This document shows, in pieces, positions 7,330-18,501 of a DNA stretch of 64,000 nt. The position numbers and the translations under genes are program-made. Each line of letters opens with the position of its first letter. Position 1 is the first letter of the stretch. The notes under the pieces were generated by a model. The model made no database searches and was not told the DNA's origin. It saw nothing but the letters and a program-made list of their open reading frames with translations. Origin of the DNA: Gemmatimonadota bacterium. GTDB lineage: Bacteria; Gemmatimonadota; Gemmatimonadetes; Longimicrobiales; Gaopeijiaceae. The stretch covers positions 1-64,000 of the forward strand of contig JAOTVA010000008.1 in NCBI GenBank assembly GCA_029863645.1, given 5' to 3'.

Positions 7330-7665
7330 CTACGTGCGGGCGTCGAGCTCGCGGAGCAGACGTTTCGGGGCGGTGAGGCGCCAGGCGTCTTCGAGCAACA
7401 AGCAGATCTGGTCGAAGGAGATCCGTTCCAGCGCCACGCCCAACCAATGCTGTCCCCAGACGCTCGAGAACGTCGCCGGATCCCTCGCCACCAGGTGCTC
7501 GAGGTTCTCCGGGGCGATCTTCAGATTGACCGCGGCCGACTCTGTCGGGAGCGTAGCGAAGATCTTGCCTCCAACTCGCAAGTCGGGTCGCCCACGGTGC
7601 GATGACTCCTCGACACCCGGAAGGCTGAGCGCGAACCCTCGTACCTGGTCCTGATTCGTCGGCAT
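7330..7665 (-). CDS. MmcQ/YjbR family DNA-binding protein
   Basis: A 111-residue protein of the YjbR (CyaY-like fold) family: an N-terminal LSLPGVEESSHRGRPDLRVGGKIFATL block and a C-terminal WLGVALERISFDQICLLLEDAWRLTAPKRLL helix, both hallmarks of the family. Members are small proteins thought to bind DNA in a MetJ/Arc-unlike way; their cellular role is unknown. It starts 3 bases after the end of the winged-helix gene on the same strand, so the two are probably co-transcribed. Confidence 0.85.
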   Translation of the reverse strand: MPTNQDQVRGFALSLPGVEESSHRGRPDLRVGGKIFATLPTESAAVNLKIAPENLEHLVARDPATFSSVWGQHWLGVALERISFDQICLLLEDAWRLTAPKRLLRELDART

Positions 7666-7668
7666 CGG

Positions 7669-8025
7669 TTAGGGCTCGAGGTGAACCAAGACCGCTTCAC
7701 CACGAGGGGACAGCCTGTAGCCGACCTCGAGACTCTCGGTCAGCCCCGGACCTTTCAGTTTCCGCACGTGGGTCTTGAAGTGCGCTCGCTCCATGCCGAC
7801 TTCGGAGGCCAGGTCGGCAGCGCGCTCCCCTGGCCGCGCGCAGATGACACGCAGCGTCGCCCAGGTCCAAGGACCACGCGTCGAGCGCGCGTCGAAGTGG
7901 GCAAGCCGGGCCAAGATGTCGTCGATCTCCGAACGGTCCGGCAGCGCCCCTCGGAGCGCGATACAGGGATCGGCGCCGAGGTACGAAAGGCCGACCCGGT
8001 AGGTCGAGCCGGACGCGGCGATCAT
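7669..8025 (-). CDS. Small winged-helix protein, unknown role
   Basis: I trim the track ORF to ATG 8025 because the upstream codons overlap the DUF5916 gene; this gives 118 residues starting MIAASGSTYRVGLSYLGADPC. The C-terminal 80 residues look like a winged-helix domain: TWATLRVICARPGERAADLASEVGMERAHFKTHVRKLKGPGLTESL, then a wing GYRLSPRGEAVL. Similar small proteins with a short N-terminal beta segment occur in actinobacteria without known function. It sits between DUF5916 and yjbR on one strand. A DNA-binding regulator is the likeliest role, by fold only. Confidence 0.6.
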   Translation of the reverse strand: MIAASGSTYRVGLSYLGADPCIALRGALPDRSEIDDILARLAHFDARSTRGPWTWATLRVICARPGERAADLASEVGMERAHFKTHVRKLKGPGLTESLEVGYRLSPRGEAVLVHLEP

Positions 8026-8045
8026 CGCGCGACCCGCGTCAGGGC

Positions 8046-10868
8046 TCAAGGATTCAGCCAGTAGTTCACCTTGATCCCGAAGATGTTGTCCGCCGGCGTA
8101 CCGAACATGTCGCCGACGTCCCGGCCCAGGTCGAAGTCGCCGACCCACGGGTCCGTGCCGTTGGGGCCCAGGTTGCTGAGCGAGCTGATGCGCCGTTGCT
8201 GCCAGACCAAGAAGATCGTCGAGCCCTCCCGCCATTCCCATCGGAGCACCGCGTTGCCGAGCAGGCTTCGGTAGCTGAAGTCCCGGTTGCCGACATTGAA
8301 CTGTGCGGCCGGACCCGCGCCGTCCGGATCCACGGCGAACGTGCCGTTCGGCTGCTGTGAGATCGTCCCGATGTCGTCGCCGTACCGCAGGAAGTCGAAG
8401 GTGCCGGGTTGCGCGAATTCCTTGAGGCCACTGTAGTCGCCCGACGAGATGAAGGGCTCGGCGTAAAGCTGGAGCGACAGCGCCGGGGACAGCGTCACCG
8501 CGACGCGCGTCGCCAGGGAGAACGTTGTCTGGTCGAGATCGGCGAAGATGTAGCGCCGACCGAAGGTCGGGGTCGCGAGGGTGTCGATCTGCGCCGATAC
8601 GTACTGGGCGGTCTCTTTGCGGCGGCTGAAGTTCGGCGAGAACTGCAGGTCTACGGCCTCGCCCGCGGTAATGGACAGGTTGAGGCCGACCCCGTGATCC
8701 CAGCCACCGTCGGACGTGGTGCCATGGTTGTAATTGAGGCGTCCGACGAGTGCCCGCCGTGAGTCAGAGGAGAAGTTGACCGATTGCGAGAACCGGGTGG
8801 GAGTCTTCGCGATGGGTCCGCCCCGAGTGAGGCGGTCATCGTCGTTGACCGGGTTGTAGGCGAGTCGAACCCCTCCGCCCCAATAGTTGAGGAGCTGGAC
8901 GTTGAAGTTGCCGTTGATCTCGCCCTGCACGCGGTCACCGGCGTAGTTCCACGAGGCGTCGGGGCTGCCCCGTACGCTCCAGTTACGGAGGAAGCGGCCG
9001 GGGCTGGGCTGGCTGTACTGGAAGTTGGTGTCGAGGATGACCCGGTCCGACGCGGACTGGAAGCCGAGATCGTTGACCTCGTAGCCGGGGCTCGCGAGCG
9101 CCACGGCCGTGCGGGCCGTAAACGCGCCAGCCTGCTTGCCGACGTCGACCATGGCATAGTACCCGGCCAGCGATGTCGCGGTGGGATCGAAGTCGAGGTG
9201 CGAAGCGTCCGGCCTCTGATAGTAGCGGGTGGACGTGGCCTGAGTCCGAGTGATCGCTCCCGGGCTGCCGCTCACGTAACTACCGGTGATCGCGCTGCTT
9301 ATGACATACGTGCGATTGGACCATTCGTGCGCGAAGTCGAGGCCTCCCGAGTAGGCCGAAGTGTGCAGTCGGTCCTCCATGCCTGTGCCGGAGAGGCCGC
9401 GGTTCACGGCGCTGCCGAGTACCCCGATGCGCGTCTCTCCTCCTCCGAACTGGCGACGTAACCTACCGACCAGGTAGTTGGTCCTGGGCTCGACGACCGC
9501 CTCGCCAGGCACCTGAGACGCATCGACGAACTTGGCCGACTCCTCGTCGGTGACTGCCTCCAGTAGGCCGAGGGACCAGCCTCCCTGCGTCCGGCCCGTG
9601 ACCTTGGCGGCCCCGAGGATTGTCGTGGATGTCGCGTGGTCGTCGAAGATGGCCTGGGACGGCACCGGGCCCTGGGGCGCCCTGCCGATGCGGCGCGAGT
9701 ACAGGAGCTGAGGCGGTCGCCCGGTGCTACCCGCGGGCCCGCCCTCACCGAAGTTGAAGATGTCGGCGCCTTCGACGAAGAAGGGACGCACTTCCTGAAA
9801 CCGCGTCTCGAACGCGGTGAGGTTGACCACGGACGGGTCGAGCGCGACCTGCCCGAAGTCGGGATTGACCGTGGCGTCCAGCGTGACGTTCGCGGCCAGC
9901 CGGTACTTCAGGTCGAGCCCGACGTCGGCGAAGTGATCCGATCCACTCCGGTACGGATTCGGGAAGTTTACGCCCCCGTCCGACAGGTTCAGGTATTCTC
10001 CCCGCGCGGCAACATAAGGAAGCAGCTCGAGTCGTTGGCCGGGCTCGATGCCCGTGATGCCCTGGAGGTGCCCATACCGCGAGGCTCCTCCGCGATCGAG
10101 CGTGGGCACGAAGGGGAAGATGGTGCGCTCCTGAGTCCGGTAGATCGTTCGCTGGAAGCGGATTCCCCAGACCTGCTCCTCCGCGCGGCTGAAGCGGAGC
10201 TGGCTGAACGGAATGCGCATCTCGAGCGACCAACCCTCCGCAGTGACCTGCGTCGCGCGAGTCCATACAGGGTCCCACGATGCGTCGGAGCCGCCACCGC
10301 CTCGCCCACCGCCATCACCCCCACCACCCCCACCGCCACCTACCGCGTCCCGGAACGTGCCGGTCGGGTTGATGAAGAAGTCGTACGTGGTCTCGTGATC
10401 GTGGAAGGAGTCGAGGCTCAGCTGGAAGAAATCGAAGTTGCCCCGTCCGATGTCGCGTCGTGCCATCACCCCAGATACGGGGCCGTCATCGTACATCATG
10501 ACACCGACGTAGAGTGCGTTGTCGTCGTACGCGAGCCGGACCTCGGTCCTCTGGGTCCCCGGCTCACCCTCGAGCGGCACCTGCTGGATGAAGTCGGTGA
10601 TGGGCGTGGCGGCCGCCCAGGTGGCGTCCTCGAGTCGTCCGTCGATGTCGATGGAGCCGGAGACCGGGATCGCGGTCGCTGTCGGGGCGAATTCGTGCTG
10701 GTACTCGGGGCCGGGCATCCCGGCCGCGGTCAGCCTGGCTTGGCCGCTGGGAGTCTCGGGCGTTTGAGCGCCGAGCGCGGTTGCCGAGACCAGCGCCAGA
10801 ATCGCCAGGGCGGGGCCGGTAAGGGTTACCAGCGGCCGCCGGGCAATGGATGACGTGACGATCCTCAT
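8046..10868 (-). CDS. DUF5916 outer-membrane protein with CBM9-like N-terminus
   Basis: About 940 residues from ATG 10868, chosen because it gives a clean signal peptide (ALAILALVSATALGAQ). Next comes a carbohydrate-binding family 9-like domain (about residues 45-220: IDGRLEDATWAAATPITDF ... LYVGVMMYDD ... IPFSQLRF), then a long DUF5916 beta-barrel rich in aromatic/polar strands ending at FGIKVNYWLNP. The family is abundant in Gemmatimonadota and Bacteroidota and is thought to act at the outer membrane; substrate unknown. A Gly-rich insertion (about 20 residues, mostly Gly) interrupts the CBM9-like domain. It is divergent from the ABC exporter operon. Confidence 0.8.
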   Translation of the reverse strand: MRIVTSSIARRPLVTLTGPALAILALVSATALGAQTPETPSGQARLTAAGMPGPEYQHEFAPTATAIPVSGSIDIDGRLEDATWAAATPITDFIQQVPLEGEPGTQRTEVRLAYDDNALYVGVMMYDDGPVSGVMARRDIGRGNFDFFQLSLDSFHDHETTYDFFINPTGTFRDAVGGGGGGGGDGGGRGGGGSDASWDPVWTRATQVTAEGWSLEMRIPFSQLRFSRAEEQVWGIRFQRTIYRTQERTIFPFVPTLDRGGASRYGHLQGITGIEPGQRLELLPYVAARGEYLNLSDGGVNFPNPYRSGSDHFADVGLDLKYRLAANVTLDATVNPDFGQVALDPSVVNLTAFETRFQEVRPFFVEGADIFNFGEGGPAGSTGRPPQLLYSRRIGRAPQGPVPSQAIFDDHATSTTILGAAKVTGRTQGGWSLGLLEAVTDEESAKFVDASQVPGEAVVEPRTNYLVGRLRRQFGGGETRIGVLGSAVNRGLSGTGMEDRLHTSAYSGGLDFAHEWSNRTYVISSAITGSYVSGSPGAITRTQATSTRYYQRPDASHLDFDPTATSLAGYYAMVDVGKQAGAFTARTAVALASPGYEVNDLGFQSASDRVILDTNFQYSQPSPGRFLRNWSVRGSPDASWNYAGDRVQGEINGNFNVQLLNYWGGGVRLAYNPVNDDDRLTRGGPIAKTPTRFSQSVNFSSDSRRALVGRLNYNHGTTSDGGWDHGVGLNLSITAGEAVDLQFSPNFSRRKETAQYVSAQIDTLATPTFGRRYIFADLDQTTFSLATRVAVTLSPALSLQLYAEPFISSGDYSGLKEFAQPGTFDFLRYGDDIGTISQQPNGTFAVDPDGAGPAAQFNVGNRDFSYRSLLGNAVLRWEWREGSTIFLVWQQRRISSLSNLGPNGTDPWVGDFDLGRDVGDMFGTPADNIFGIKVNYWLNP
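10291..10343. repeat. Low-complexity CCACC/CCGCC tract inside the DUF5916 gene
   Basis: A run of CCACC, CCGCC and CACCC units encodes a stretch of nearly continuous Gly with a few Asp, Arg and Ser. Such tracts are prone to replication slippage; here every triplet keeps frame. Confidence 0.7.
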
Positions 10869-11024
10869 GGTCGCTGGGGCTGCCGTGACAGAGGGAGTTT
10901 CGCGGACCCGCGGGTCGCTGATGATTCGCTGGCCAATGTGCGGGTGCATCGGAGGGAGGGAAAGGCTGATGGGGGACCGCCGCTCGAAACCGGGTGCTGC
11001 GGTCCTTGAGGGGTGGGGGCTCCG

Positions 11025-11042
11025 AGACCGACGGTCTATGTT
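11025..11042 (+). promoter_or_regulatory. Palindrome abutting a possible -10 of the ABC exporter operon
   Basis: AGACCG-A-CGGTCT (11025-11037) is a perfect 13-base palindrome whose last T begins TATGTT, a fair -10 element, about 57 bases before the exporter GTG start. It lies in the 230-base divergent gap with the DUF5916 gene. I see no good -35, which would fit an activator- or repressor-dependent promoter. Confidence 0.35.
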
Positions 11043-11098
11043 ACAGATGACGTAGCGGGCTGCTCGGAGCGTTCATCCCCAGGACCAAAGGAGCGGGC

Positions 11099-11872
11099 GT
11101 GGTTGGCAGCACCCCCGGCCGGGGCGACGCAGGCAAGGGCACAGGGGAGGGCGGGGGTCCCCGACTTGGTGCGACCGTCCTCGAGGCCCGCGACCTCTCC
11201 AAGATCTACGACATGGGAGAGGTGCAGGTGGAGGCGCTGCGCTCGGTGGACCTCGACCTCTATAGCGGTGAACTCACGGTGCTGCTGGGGGCCTCCGGCA
11301 GTGGCAAGTCGACGCTCCTCAACATCGTCGGCGGACTGGACCGCCCCACGTCTGGGACGCTGCACTACGGCGACTGGGACCTGAGCGAGGCCGACGACCA
11401 CGAGCTGACGCTCTACCGCAGGCGGTACGTGGGCTTCGTCTTCCAGCTCTACAACCTCATCCCGAGCCTGACGGCCAGGGAGAACGTGTCGTTGGTGAGC
11501 GAGATCGCCCGGGACCCGATGCGCCCGGAGGAAGCGCTCGAGCTGGTCGGTCTCGGCGACCGGCTCGATCATTTCCCGGCCCAGTTATCCGGAGGGGAGC
11601 AGCAGCGGGTCGCCATCGCGCGCGCGGTGGCCAAGCGGCCGGAGCTCATGCTTTGCGACGAGCCGACCGGGGCGCTCGATGTCAAGACCGGCAAGCTGGT
11701 CCTGGCCGTGCTCGACCAGGTGAACCGCGAAACGGGTACCACGACGGCCATCATCACCCACAACGTCGCCATTGGCGGCCTGGGCGACCGCGTCATCCGC
11801 ATGAGCAGCGGGGAGATCGCTGAAGTGACGGTGAATCACGAGCGCTCCAGCCTAGACGAGGTCGAGTGGTGA
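11099..11872 (+). CDS. ABC transporter ATP-binding protein (LolD/MacB type)
   Basis: Energises the FtsX-type permease encoded next. The ATPase core is complete: Walker [11 protein letters not shown]-loop [18 protein letters not shown], signature [14 protein letters not shown], Walker [13 protein letters not shown] and H-loop IITHN. The Q-loop and signature wording are those of the MacB/LolD/DevA group, which drive mechanotransmission or export rather than import. The GTG start has a good ribosome-binding site (AAAGGAG). The first 28 residues form a Gly-rich extension. The gene overlaps the permease by 7 bases. Confidence 0.92.
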   Translation: MVGSTPGRGDAGKGTGEGGGPRLGATVLEARDLSKIYDMGEVQVEALRSVDLDLYSGELTVLLGASGSGKSTLLNIVGGLDRPTSGTLHYGDWDLSEADDHELTLYRRRYVGFVFQLYNLIPSLTARENVSLVSEIARDPMRPEEALELVGLGDRLDHFPAQLSGGEQQRVAIARAVAKRPELMLCDEPTGALDVKTGKLVLAVLDQVNRETGTTTAIITHNVAIGGLGDRVIRMSSGEIAEVTVNHERSSLDEVEW

Positions 11873-14238
11873 GGATCCGCGCGCTGGACCGGAAGATGCT
11901 CCGCGAGCTTTGGCGGCTGAGGGGGCAGCTCCTGTCAATCGGGCTGGTGGTGGCCACGGCGGTCATGATGCTTGTCACGATGCGGGGGACCTTCGAGGCG
12001 CTGTTCGAGGCTCGCGCGGCGTACTACCGCGACTATCGGCTCGGCGACGTGTGGTCGACGCTGGAGCAGGCGCCTGAGTCGCTTCGCGAACGCATCGCGC
12101 GGATTCCGGGGGTCGCGGCGGTTGAGACCCGGGTGACGACCTTCGCGACCCTGGACCTTCCCTGGCTCGACGCGCCGGGGCAGGGACTCTTCGTGTCGGT
12201 CCCCGAGGGGCGCCGTGCCGCGGTCGATGACATCCACATTAGAGAGGGACGCTACGTGCGCGCGGGCCGCGCGAGCGAGGTCGTGGTCAGCGAGAACTTC
12301 TTCCTCTCCAACGGCCTCCAGGTCGGCGACACGATCCGGGCGGTCCTGAACGGCATTCGTCGGGATATGCGCATTGTCGGCTCGGCGATCTCGCCCGCGC
12401 ACTCCTACGCGGTGCCTCCGGGCGCGCTCTACCCCGATGACGAGCGGTACGGCGTCTTCTGGATGAGCCGAGAAGTCCTGGGCCCGAACCTTCAGGCTGA
12501 CGACGCATTCAACGAGGTGGCGGTCCGGCTGGGTAGGGGCGCGAGCGAGACGGCGGTCATCCGCGAGCTGGACCGCGTTCTCGACCCCTACGGTGGGCTT
12601 GGTGCATACGGGCGGCCGGATCAGCTCTCGTACAAGATCCTCAACGACGAACTGAACCAGAACCGCAGCATGGGCACTGCGTTTCCATTGGTGTTTCTCG
12701 GCGTCGCCGCGTTCCTACTCAATCTCGTATTGAGCCGACTCATCGCCACCCAGCGCACCGAGATCGGCGCGCTCAAGGCGGTCGGGTACACGAACCGGGA
12801 GATCGGTGTCCACTTCCTCAGCTACTCGGTGGCGGCCGTGGGGTTGGGCACGCTGCTCGGTGCCCTGGGCGGGGTGTGGGCGGGCGACGCGATGATCGAT
12901 CTCTACGGCGTATACTTCAACTTCCCGGCGCTCGAGCACCGGCTGTCGTGGACGCTCGTGGCCATCGGGGGAGGCATCAGCCTGGTGGCCGCGGTGCTCG
13001 GCGGAGGTGGGGCCGTCCGGCGCGCAGCCTCGCTCCCCCCTGCGGAGGCGATGCGTCCCGAGCCGCCGGACCGCTTCACGCCCGGGTGGGTCGAGCGTGT
13101 GGGTGTCGGGGACATGCTGTCCACGAGCGGGCGCCTCATTCTGCGGAACCTGGAGCGCCGGCCTGTACGCGCGATGATGTCGTCACTCGGTGTCGCGTTC
13201 TCGGTCGCCATTCTCGTCATCGGCATGTTCATGTTCGACGGCATGGAGCTGATGATCGATCTTCAGTTCGAGGTCGCTCAACGCGAGGATCTGACGGTCG
13301 CGTTCAACCGTGATCTCGGGGACGAAGTCCGCTACGATCTCGCGCGCATGCCCGGCGTGACGAGAGTGGAGCCCTTCCACATCGTGCCGGTGCGGCTGCA
13401 TGCGGGGCACCGCGAACGGGAGCTCGCGATCACGGGCCTGGAGCCAGACTCCCGCCTCCGCCGGATCGTAAGCGAGAATAGGCGCATTCATCCGATCCCG
13501 CTCGAGGGGCTGATCCTCAGCGCAATCCTCGCCGACCGGCTCGGGGTAGCGCAAGGAGACACACTGGGGGTTGAAGCGCTGACGGGCCTCAGGAGAACAG
13601 AGCGCATTGCGGTCGCCGACGTGGTCCATGATCTCATGGGCATTTCTGCCTACATGAGTATGGACGCGCTGCGCAGACTCACCCGCGAGGGCCCACGAGC
13701 CACTGGTGCCTACCTCCTCACCGACGGCGCTCGGCTCAACGAGGTGAACCAGGAGCTCAAGCAGGCCCCTGGGGTGGCGAGCGTTGCGTCTCCCGCGACA
13801 ATGCAGGCGTCCTTCGAGACACAGCTCGAGGACAGCCTCTTCATCGCGATCTTCTTCATCGTCGGCTTCGCGAGCATCATCTCAGTCGCGATCATCTATA
13901 ACGGGACGCGCATCGCGCTCTCCGAACGTGGTCGCGAGCTCGCGAGCCTCCGCGTGCTCGGTTTCACGCGGAAAGAAGTGTCGACTCTGTTGTTTGGAGA
14001 GCAAGCGGTGATCACCTTGTTCGCGATTCCGGTCGGGTGGGGGATCGGTTACGCGTTGGCCTACCTCTTGCTGACGTCGCTGAATTCGGAGACCTACAGG
14101 ATCCCTCTGGTCGTGAGCGGCCAGACGTACTTCTGGACCGCAGCAATCACGCTGGCTGCGGCTGTGGCGAGCGCCATGCTTGTGCGGCGCCGGCTCAATC
14201 GCATGGATCTGATCGCCGTGTTGAAGACTCGGGAGTGA
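11866..14238 (+). CDS. ABC exporter permease with two FtsX domains
   Basis: A 790-residue inner-membrane protein: an N-terminal helix ([25 protein letters not shown]), a large periplasmic MacB-like domain (about residues 60-260), three helices of a first FtsX domain ([38 protein letters not shown]), a second helix and periplasmic domain after residue 430, and a second FtsX set near the C-terminus ([27 protein letters not shown]). This duplicated layout is typical of two-FtsX-domain exporters working with a HlyD adaptor. GTG starts at 11866 or 11869 are both possible, overlapping the ATPase stop. Confidence 0.88.
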   Translation: MVRIRALDRKMLRELWRLRGQLLSIGLVVATAVMMLVTMRGTFEALFEARAAYYRDYRLGDVWSTLEQAPESLRERIARIPGVAAVETRVTTFATLDLPWLDAPGQGLFVSVPEGRRAAVDDIHIREGRYVRAGRASEVVVSENFFLSNGLQVGDTIRAVLNGIRRDMRIVGSAISPAHSYAVPPGALYPDDERYGVFWMSREVLGPNLQADDAFNEVAVRLGRGASETAVIRELDRVLDPYGGLGAYGRPDQLSYKILNDELNQNRSMGTAFPLVFLGVAAFLLNLVLSRLIATQRTEIGALKAVGYTNREIGVHFLSYSVAAVGLGTLLGALGGVWAGDAMIDLYGVYFNFPALEHRLSWTLVAIGGGISLVAAVLGGGGAVRRAASLPPAEAMRPEPPDRFTPGWVERVGVGDMLSTSGRLILRNLERRPVRAMMSSLGVAFSVAILVIGMFMFDGMELMIDLQFEVAQREDLTVAFNRDLGDEVRYDLARMPGVTRVEPFHIVPVRLHAGHRERELAITGLEPDSRLRRIVSENRRIHPIPLEGLILSAILADRLGVAQGDTLGVEALTGLRRTERIAVADVVHDLMGISAYMSMDALRRLTREGPRATGAYLLTDGARLNEVNQELKQAPGVASVASPATMQASFETQLEDSLFIAIFFIVGFASIISVAIIYNGTRIALSERGRELASLRVLGFTRKEVSTLLFGEQAVITLFAIPVGWGIGYALAYLLLTSLNSETYRIPLVVSGQTYFWTAAITLAAAVASAMLVRRRLNRMDLIAVLKTRE

Positions 14239-14242
14239 GTCG

Positions 14243-15418
14243 ATGACCAAGAAGCGGGTGCTGATCGCCGCGGCCGCAGTTGCTGTCGTAGCGGTCGTCT
14301 GGATCGTGAGCGGGGGCGGGGGCGTGGAGGTGTCGGTCGCCGAGGCCGTCCGCGACACGTTGAGCGTCACGATTCCAGCCGAGGGCAGAACGCGCGCGCG
14401 TGACCAGTTCACGGTGGCCGCCCCGGTCTCGGGCCGGCTCACGCGGCTGAGCCTCGAGGCGGGCGACCTGGTGGAGCAGGGCCAAGTGCTCGGCAGGCTC
14501 TTCCCGGCTCCGGAGGACTCTCGGGTCGTCGCCACGGTGCGGGCAGAGGTCGACGCGGCCGAAGCGCGCTACCGTGAAGCCGTGAACCGCCTGCGCGAGG
14601 CTGAGCTCCAGGCGCTCCAGGCCGAGCGTGAGGCAGAGCGCCGGCGTCCGCTGCTCGAGCTGGGAGCGATCACTCGCGAGCAGCTGGAGCAAGCCGAACT
14701 TGCCACGGTCGTCGCGAGCGAACGCCAAGACTCGGCTGAAGCGGGGGTCGCCGCGGCTTCGGCCGCGCTCGAGGCGGCTCGTGCGAGGCTGATGGGCTCC
14801 GGGACGGCCGACACGGATGGCCGACCCATCGACATCGTCGCTCCCGTCGCGGGACGCGTGGAGCGCGTACCGGATGAGAGCGAGCGGGTCGTGCTCGCGG
14901 GCTCACCCATCGTCGTGCTGGCCGAGGTGGGCGGACTCGAGATCGTCCTCGACATCTTGTCGGAGGACGCGGTGCGCGTGAGATCCGGGAACGAGGTCCT
15001 ACTCACCGGGTGGGGCGGAGAGGGCACTCTGGTTGCCGTCGTGCGCACCGTCACGCTCGTGGGTTACACGAAGATCTCGGCACTCGGCGTCGAGGAGCAG
15101 CGTGTCGACGTGATCGCCGACCTGCACAATCCTCCGCCCGTGTTGGGCACGGGATACCGGGTCTCGGGCGAGATCGTGACGATGCGCGCCGAGGACGTCG
15201 TCACGATTCCCACGAGCGCACTGTTCCGGTCGGGCGAGGCGTGGCAGGTGTTCGCCGTGGCAGGCGGCCGGGCCGAGGTCAGAGCGGTGCAGATAGGCCG
15301 GCGCAACGAGGACCGTGCGGAGATCCTCGAGGGTGTGCAGCCGGGAGACTCTGTCATCTTGTTCCCTCCGGAGACGGTCGAAGACGGCGTGGCCGTGCAG
15401 GTGGCGCCAGGCGCCTGA
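14243..15418 (+). CDS. HlyD/RND-type periplasmic adaptor subunit
   Basis: A 391-residue membrane-fusion protein: one N-terminal helix (VLIAAAAVAVVAVVWIVSG), a split biotinyl-lipoyl-like domain (FTVAAPVSGRLTRLSLEAGDLVEQGQVLGRL and IVAPVAGRVERVP) flanking a coiled-coil hairpin (about residues 95-190, EVDAAEARYREAVNRLREAE...), then a beta-barrel and membrane-proximal domain. It should connect the ABC permease to an outer-membrane channel, which is not encoded here. Its start lies 4 bases after the permease stop. The 3' end overlaps the convergent phosphatidyltransferase by 65 bases. Confidence 0.88.
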   Translation: MTKKRVLIAAAAVAVVAVVWIVSGGGGVEVSVAEAVRDTLSVTIPAEGRTRARDQFTVAAPVSGRLTRLSLEAGDLVEQGQVLGRLFPAPEDSRVVATVRAEVDAAEARYREAVNRLREAELQALQAEREAERRRPLLELGAITREQLEQAELATVVASERQDSAEAGVAAASAALEAARARLMGSGTADTDGRPIDIVAPVAGRVERVPDESERVVLAGSPIVVLAEVGGLEIVLDILSEDAVRVRSGNEVLLTGWGGEGTLVAVVRTVTLVGYTKISALGVEEQRVDVIADLHNPPPVLGTGYRVSGEIVTMRAEDVVTIPTSALFRSGEAWQVFAVAGGRAEVRAVQIGRRNEDRAEILEGVQPGDSVILFPPETVEDGVAVQVAPGA

Positions 15419-16073
15419 AGTAGGGGTATGCGTCCCACAGGACCGGTAAGGCACGCACCACACAGATGCCTACGGTCATCACCACGACCCATCCGGTCAG
15501 GGCCACGATTCCGGCGGTCCAATCCGCCGAGACGAGCGCGACTCCGCCAGTAGCGGCGCGATCGAGCACGACCACGAAGCCGAGAAGCACGAATGATGCG
15601 ACCTTGGCCACTCCGTATACACTGCGCATCGTGCGCGACGCGACCAGGAAGCGAGACAGCGGCGACCGTTGCATCGTCTTCGACCCGAAAGCCGTCTTAC
15701 CAGCGATCAGCGCCACGCTCCGAACCGCGTCTACCATGAAGCTTCTGGACACGATCAGGAGGGGGACCCACAAGGGCACGAGTCCGGCCACCGCGAAGTA
15801 GATCCAGAACGCGTGCTCGACAATGCGGTCCCCGGTGATGTCGAGGATCCCGCCGAGCTCCGAAGCGACACCCAACCTGCGTGCCAGGTACCCATCGAGG
15901 CCGTCCATGGAGATCGCTACGACGGTGAGGACCAGGGCCGCGACGGGGTAGGGAAAGGGAAGAGAGAAGAGGCCCAGCACGGCGAAGGCTAGGACCACGC
16001 GAACGAGAATGACGATATCGGGAACGAGGGCCCGCTTGGGACGCATAGGCCGATCTGGCAGCTGGTTGGTCAT
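15354..16073 (-). CDS. CDP-alcohol phosphatidyltransferase family protein
   Basis: I start at ATG 16073 (MTNQLPDRPMRPKR), which has a good ribosome-binding site (AAGGAG); the track start at 16298 would run into the idh promoter. The full family motif D-x2-DG-x2-AR-x8-G-x3-D-x3-D is present (DGLDGYLARRLGVASELGGI and the following LDITGD), between hydrophobic helices. Such enzymes swap CMP for an alcohol on CDP-diacylglycerol or a related donor to make phospholipids. The acceptor cannot be told from sequence. The last 21 codons run antisense into the adaptor gene. Confidence 0.85.
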   Translation of the reverse strand: MTNQLPDRPMRPKRALVPDIVILVRVVLAFAVLGLFSLPFPYPVAALVLTVVAISMDGLDGYLARRLGVASELGGILDITGDRIVEHAFWIYFAVAGLVPLWVPLLIVSRSFMVDAVRSVALIAGKTAFGSKTMQRSPLSRFLVASRTMRSVYGVAKVASFVLLGFVVVLDRAATGGVALVSADWTAGIVALTGWVVVMTVGICVVRALPVLWDAYPYFRRLAPPARPRRLRPSPEGTR

Positions 16074-16231
16074 CGGTCGACTCCTTGGAGGACTCGGCTT
16101 CAAAGGAACGCCCCCAAAGAAACATTGGAGGTCCGCTCCCAACCCTCCGCCACGTGACGTAGACGCCATGTAACAGCCGGCAAGGGGGCCACCGAGCACC
16201 TCGGGTCCTTCGACGAGGCACACTTCTCCCC

Positions 16232-16237
16232 TATACT
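16232..16237 (+). promoter_or_regulatory. Possible -10 element for isocitrate dehydrogenase gene
   Basis: TATACT lies 38 bases before the idh ATG in the 200-base divergent gap shared with the phosphatidyltransferase gene. A convincing -35 is not visible 16-18 bases upstream. The rest of the gap shows nothing I can name. Confidence 0.35.
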
Positions 16238-16275
16238 GACGCGCTCCACGACGTGCCCACCCAACCGCGGACCCG

Positions 16276-18498
<2,223 letters not shown>

Positions 18499-18501
18499 CG
18501 C

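Noticed and set aside
9636-10853. 405-aa plus-strand ORF antisense to DUF5916
   Set aside because: Mirror frame of a long GC-rich gene; composition dominated by Arg/Val/Glu with no domain.
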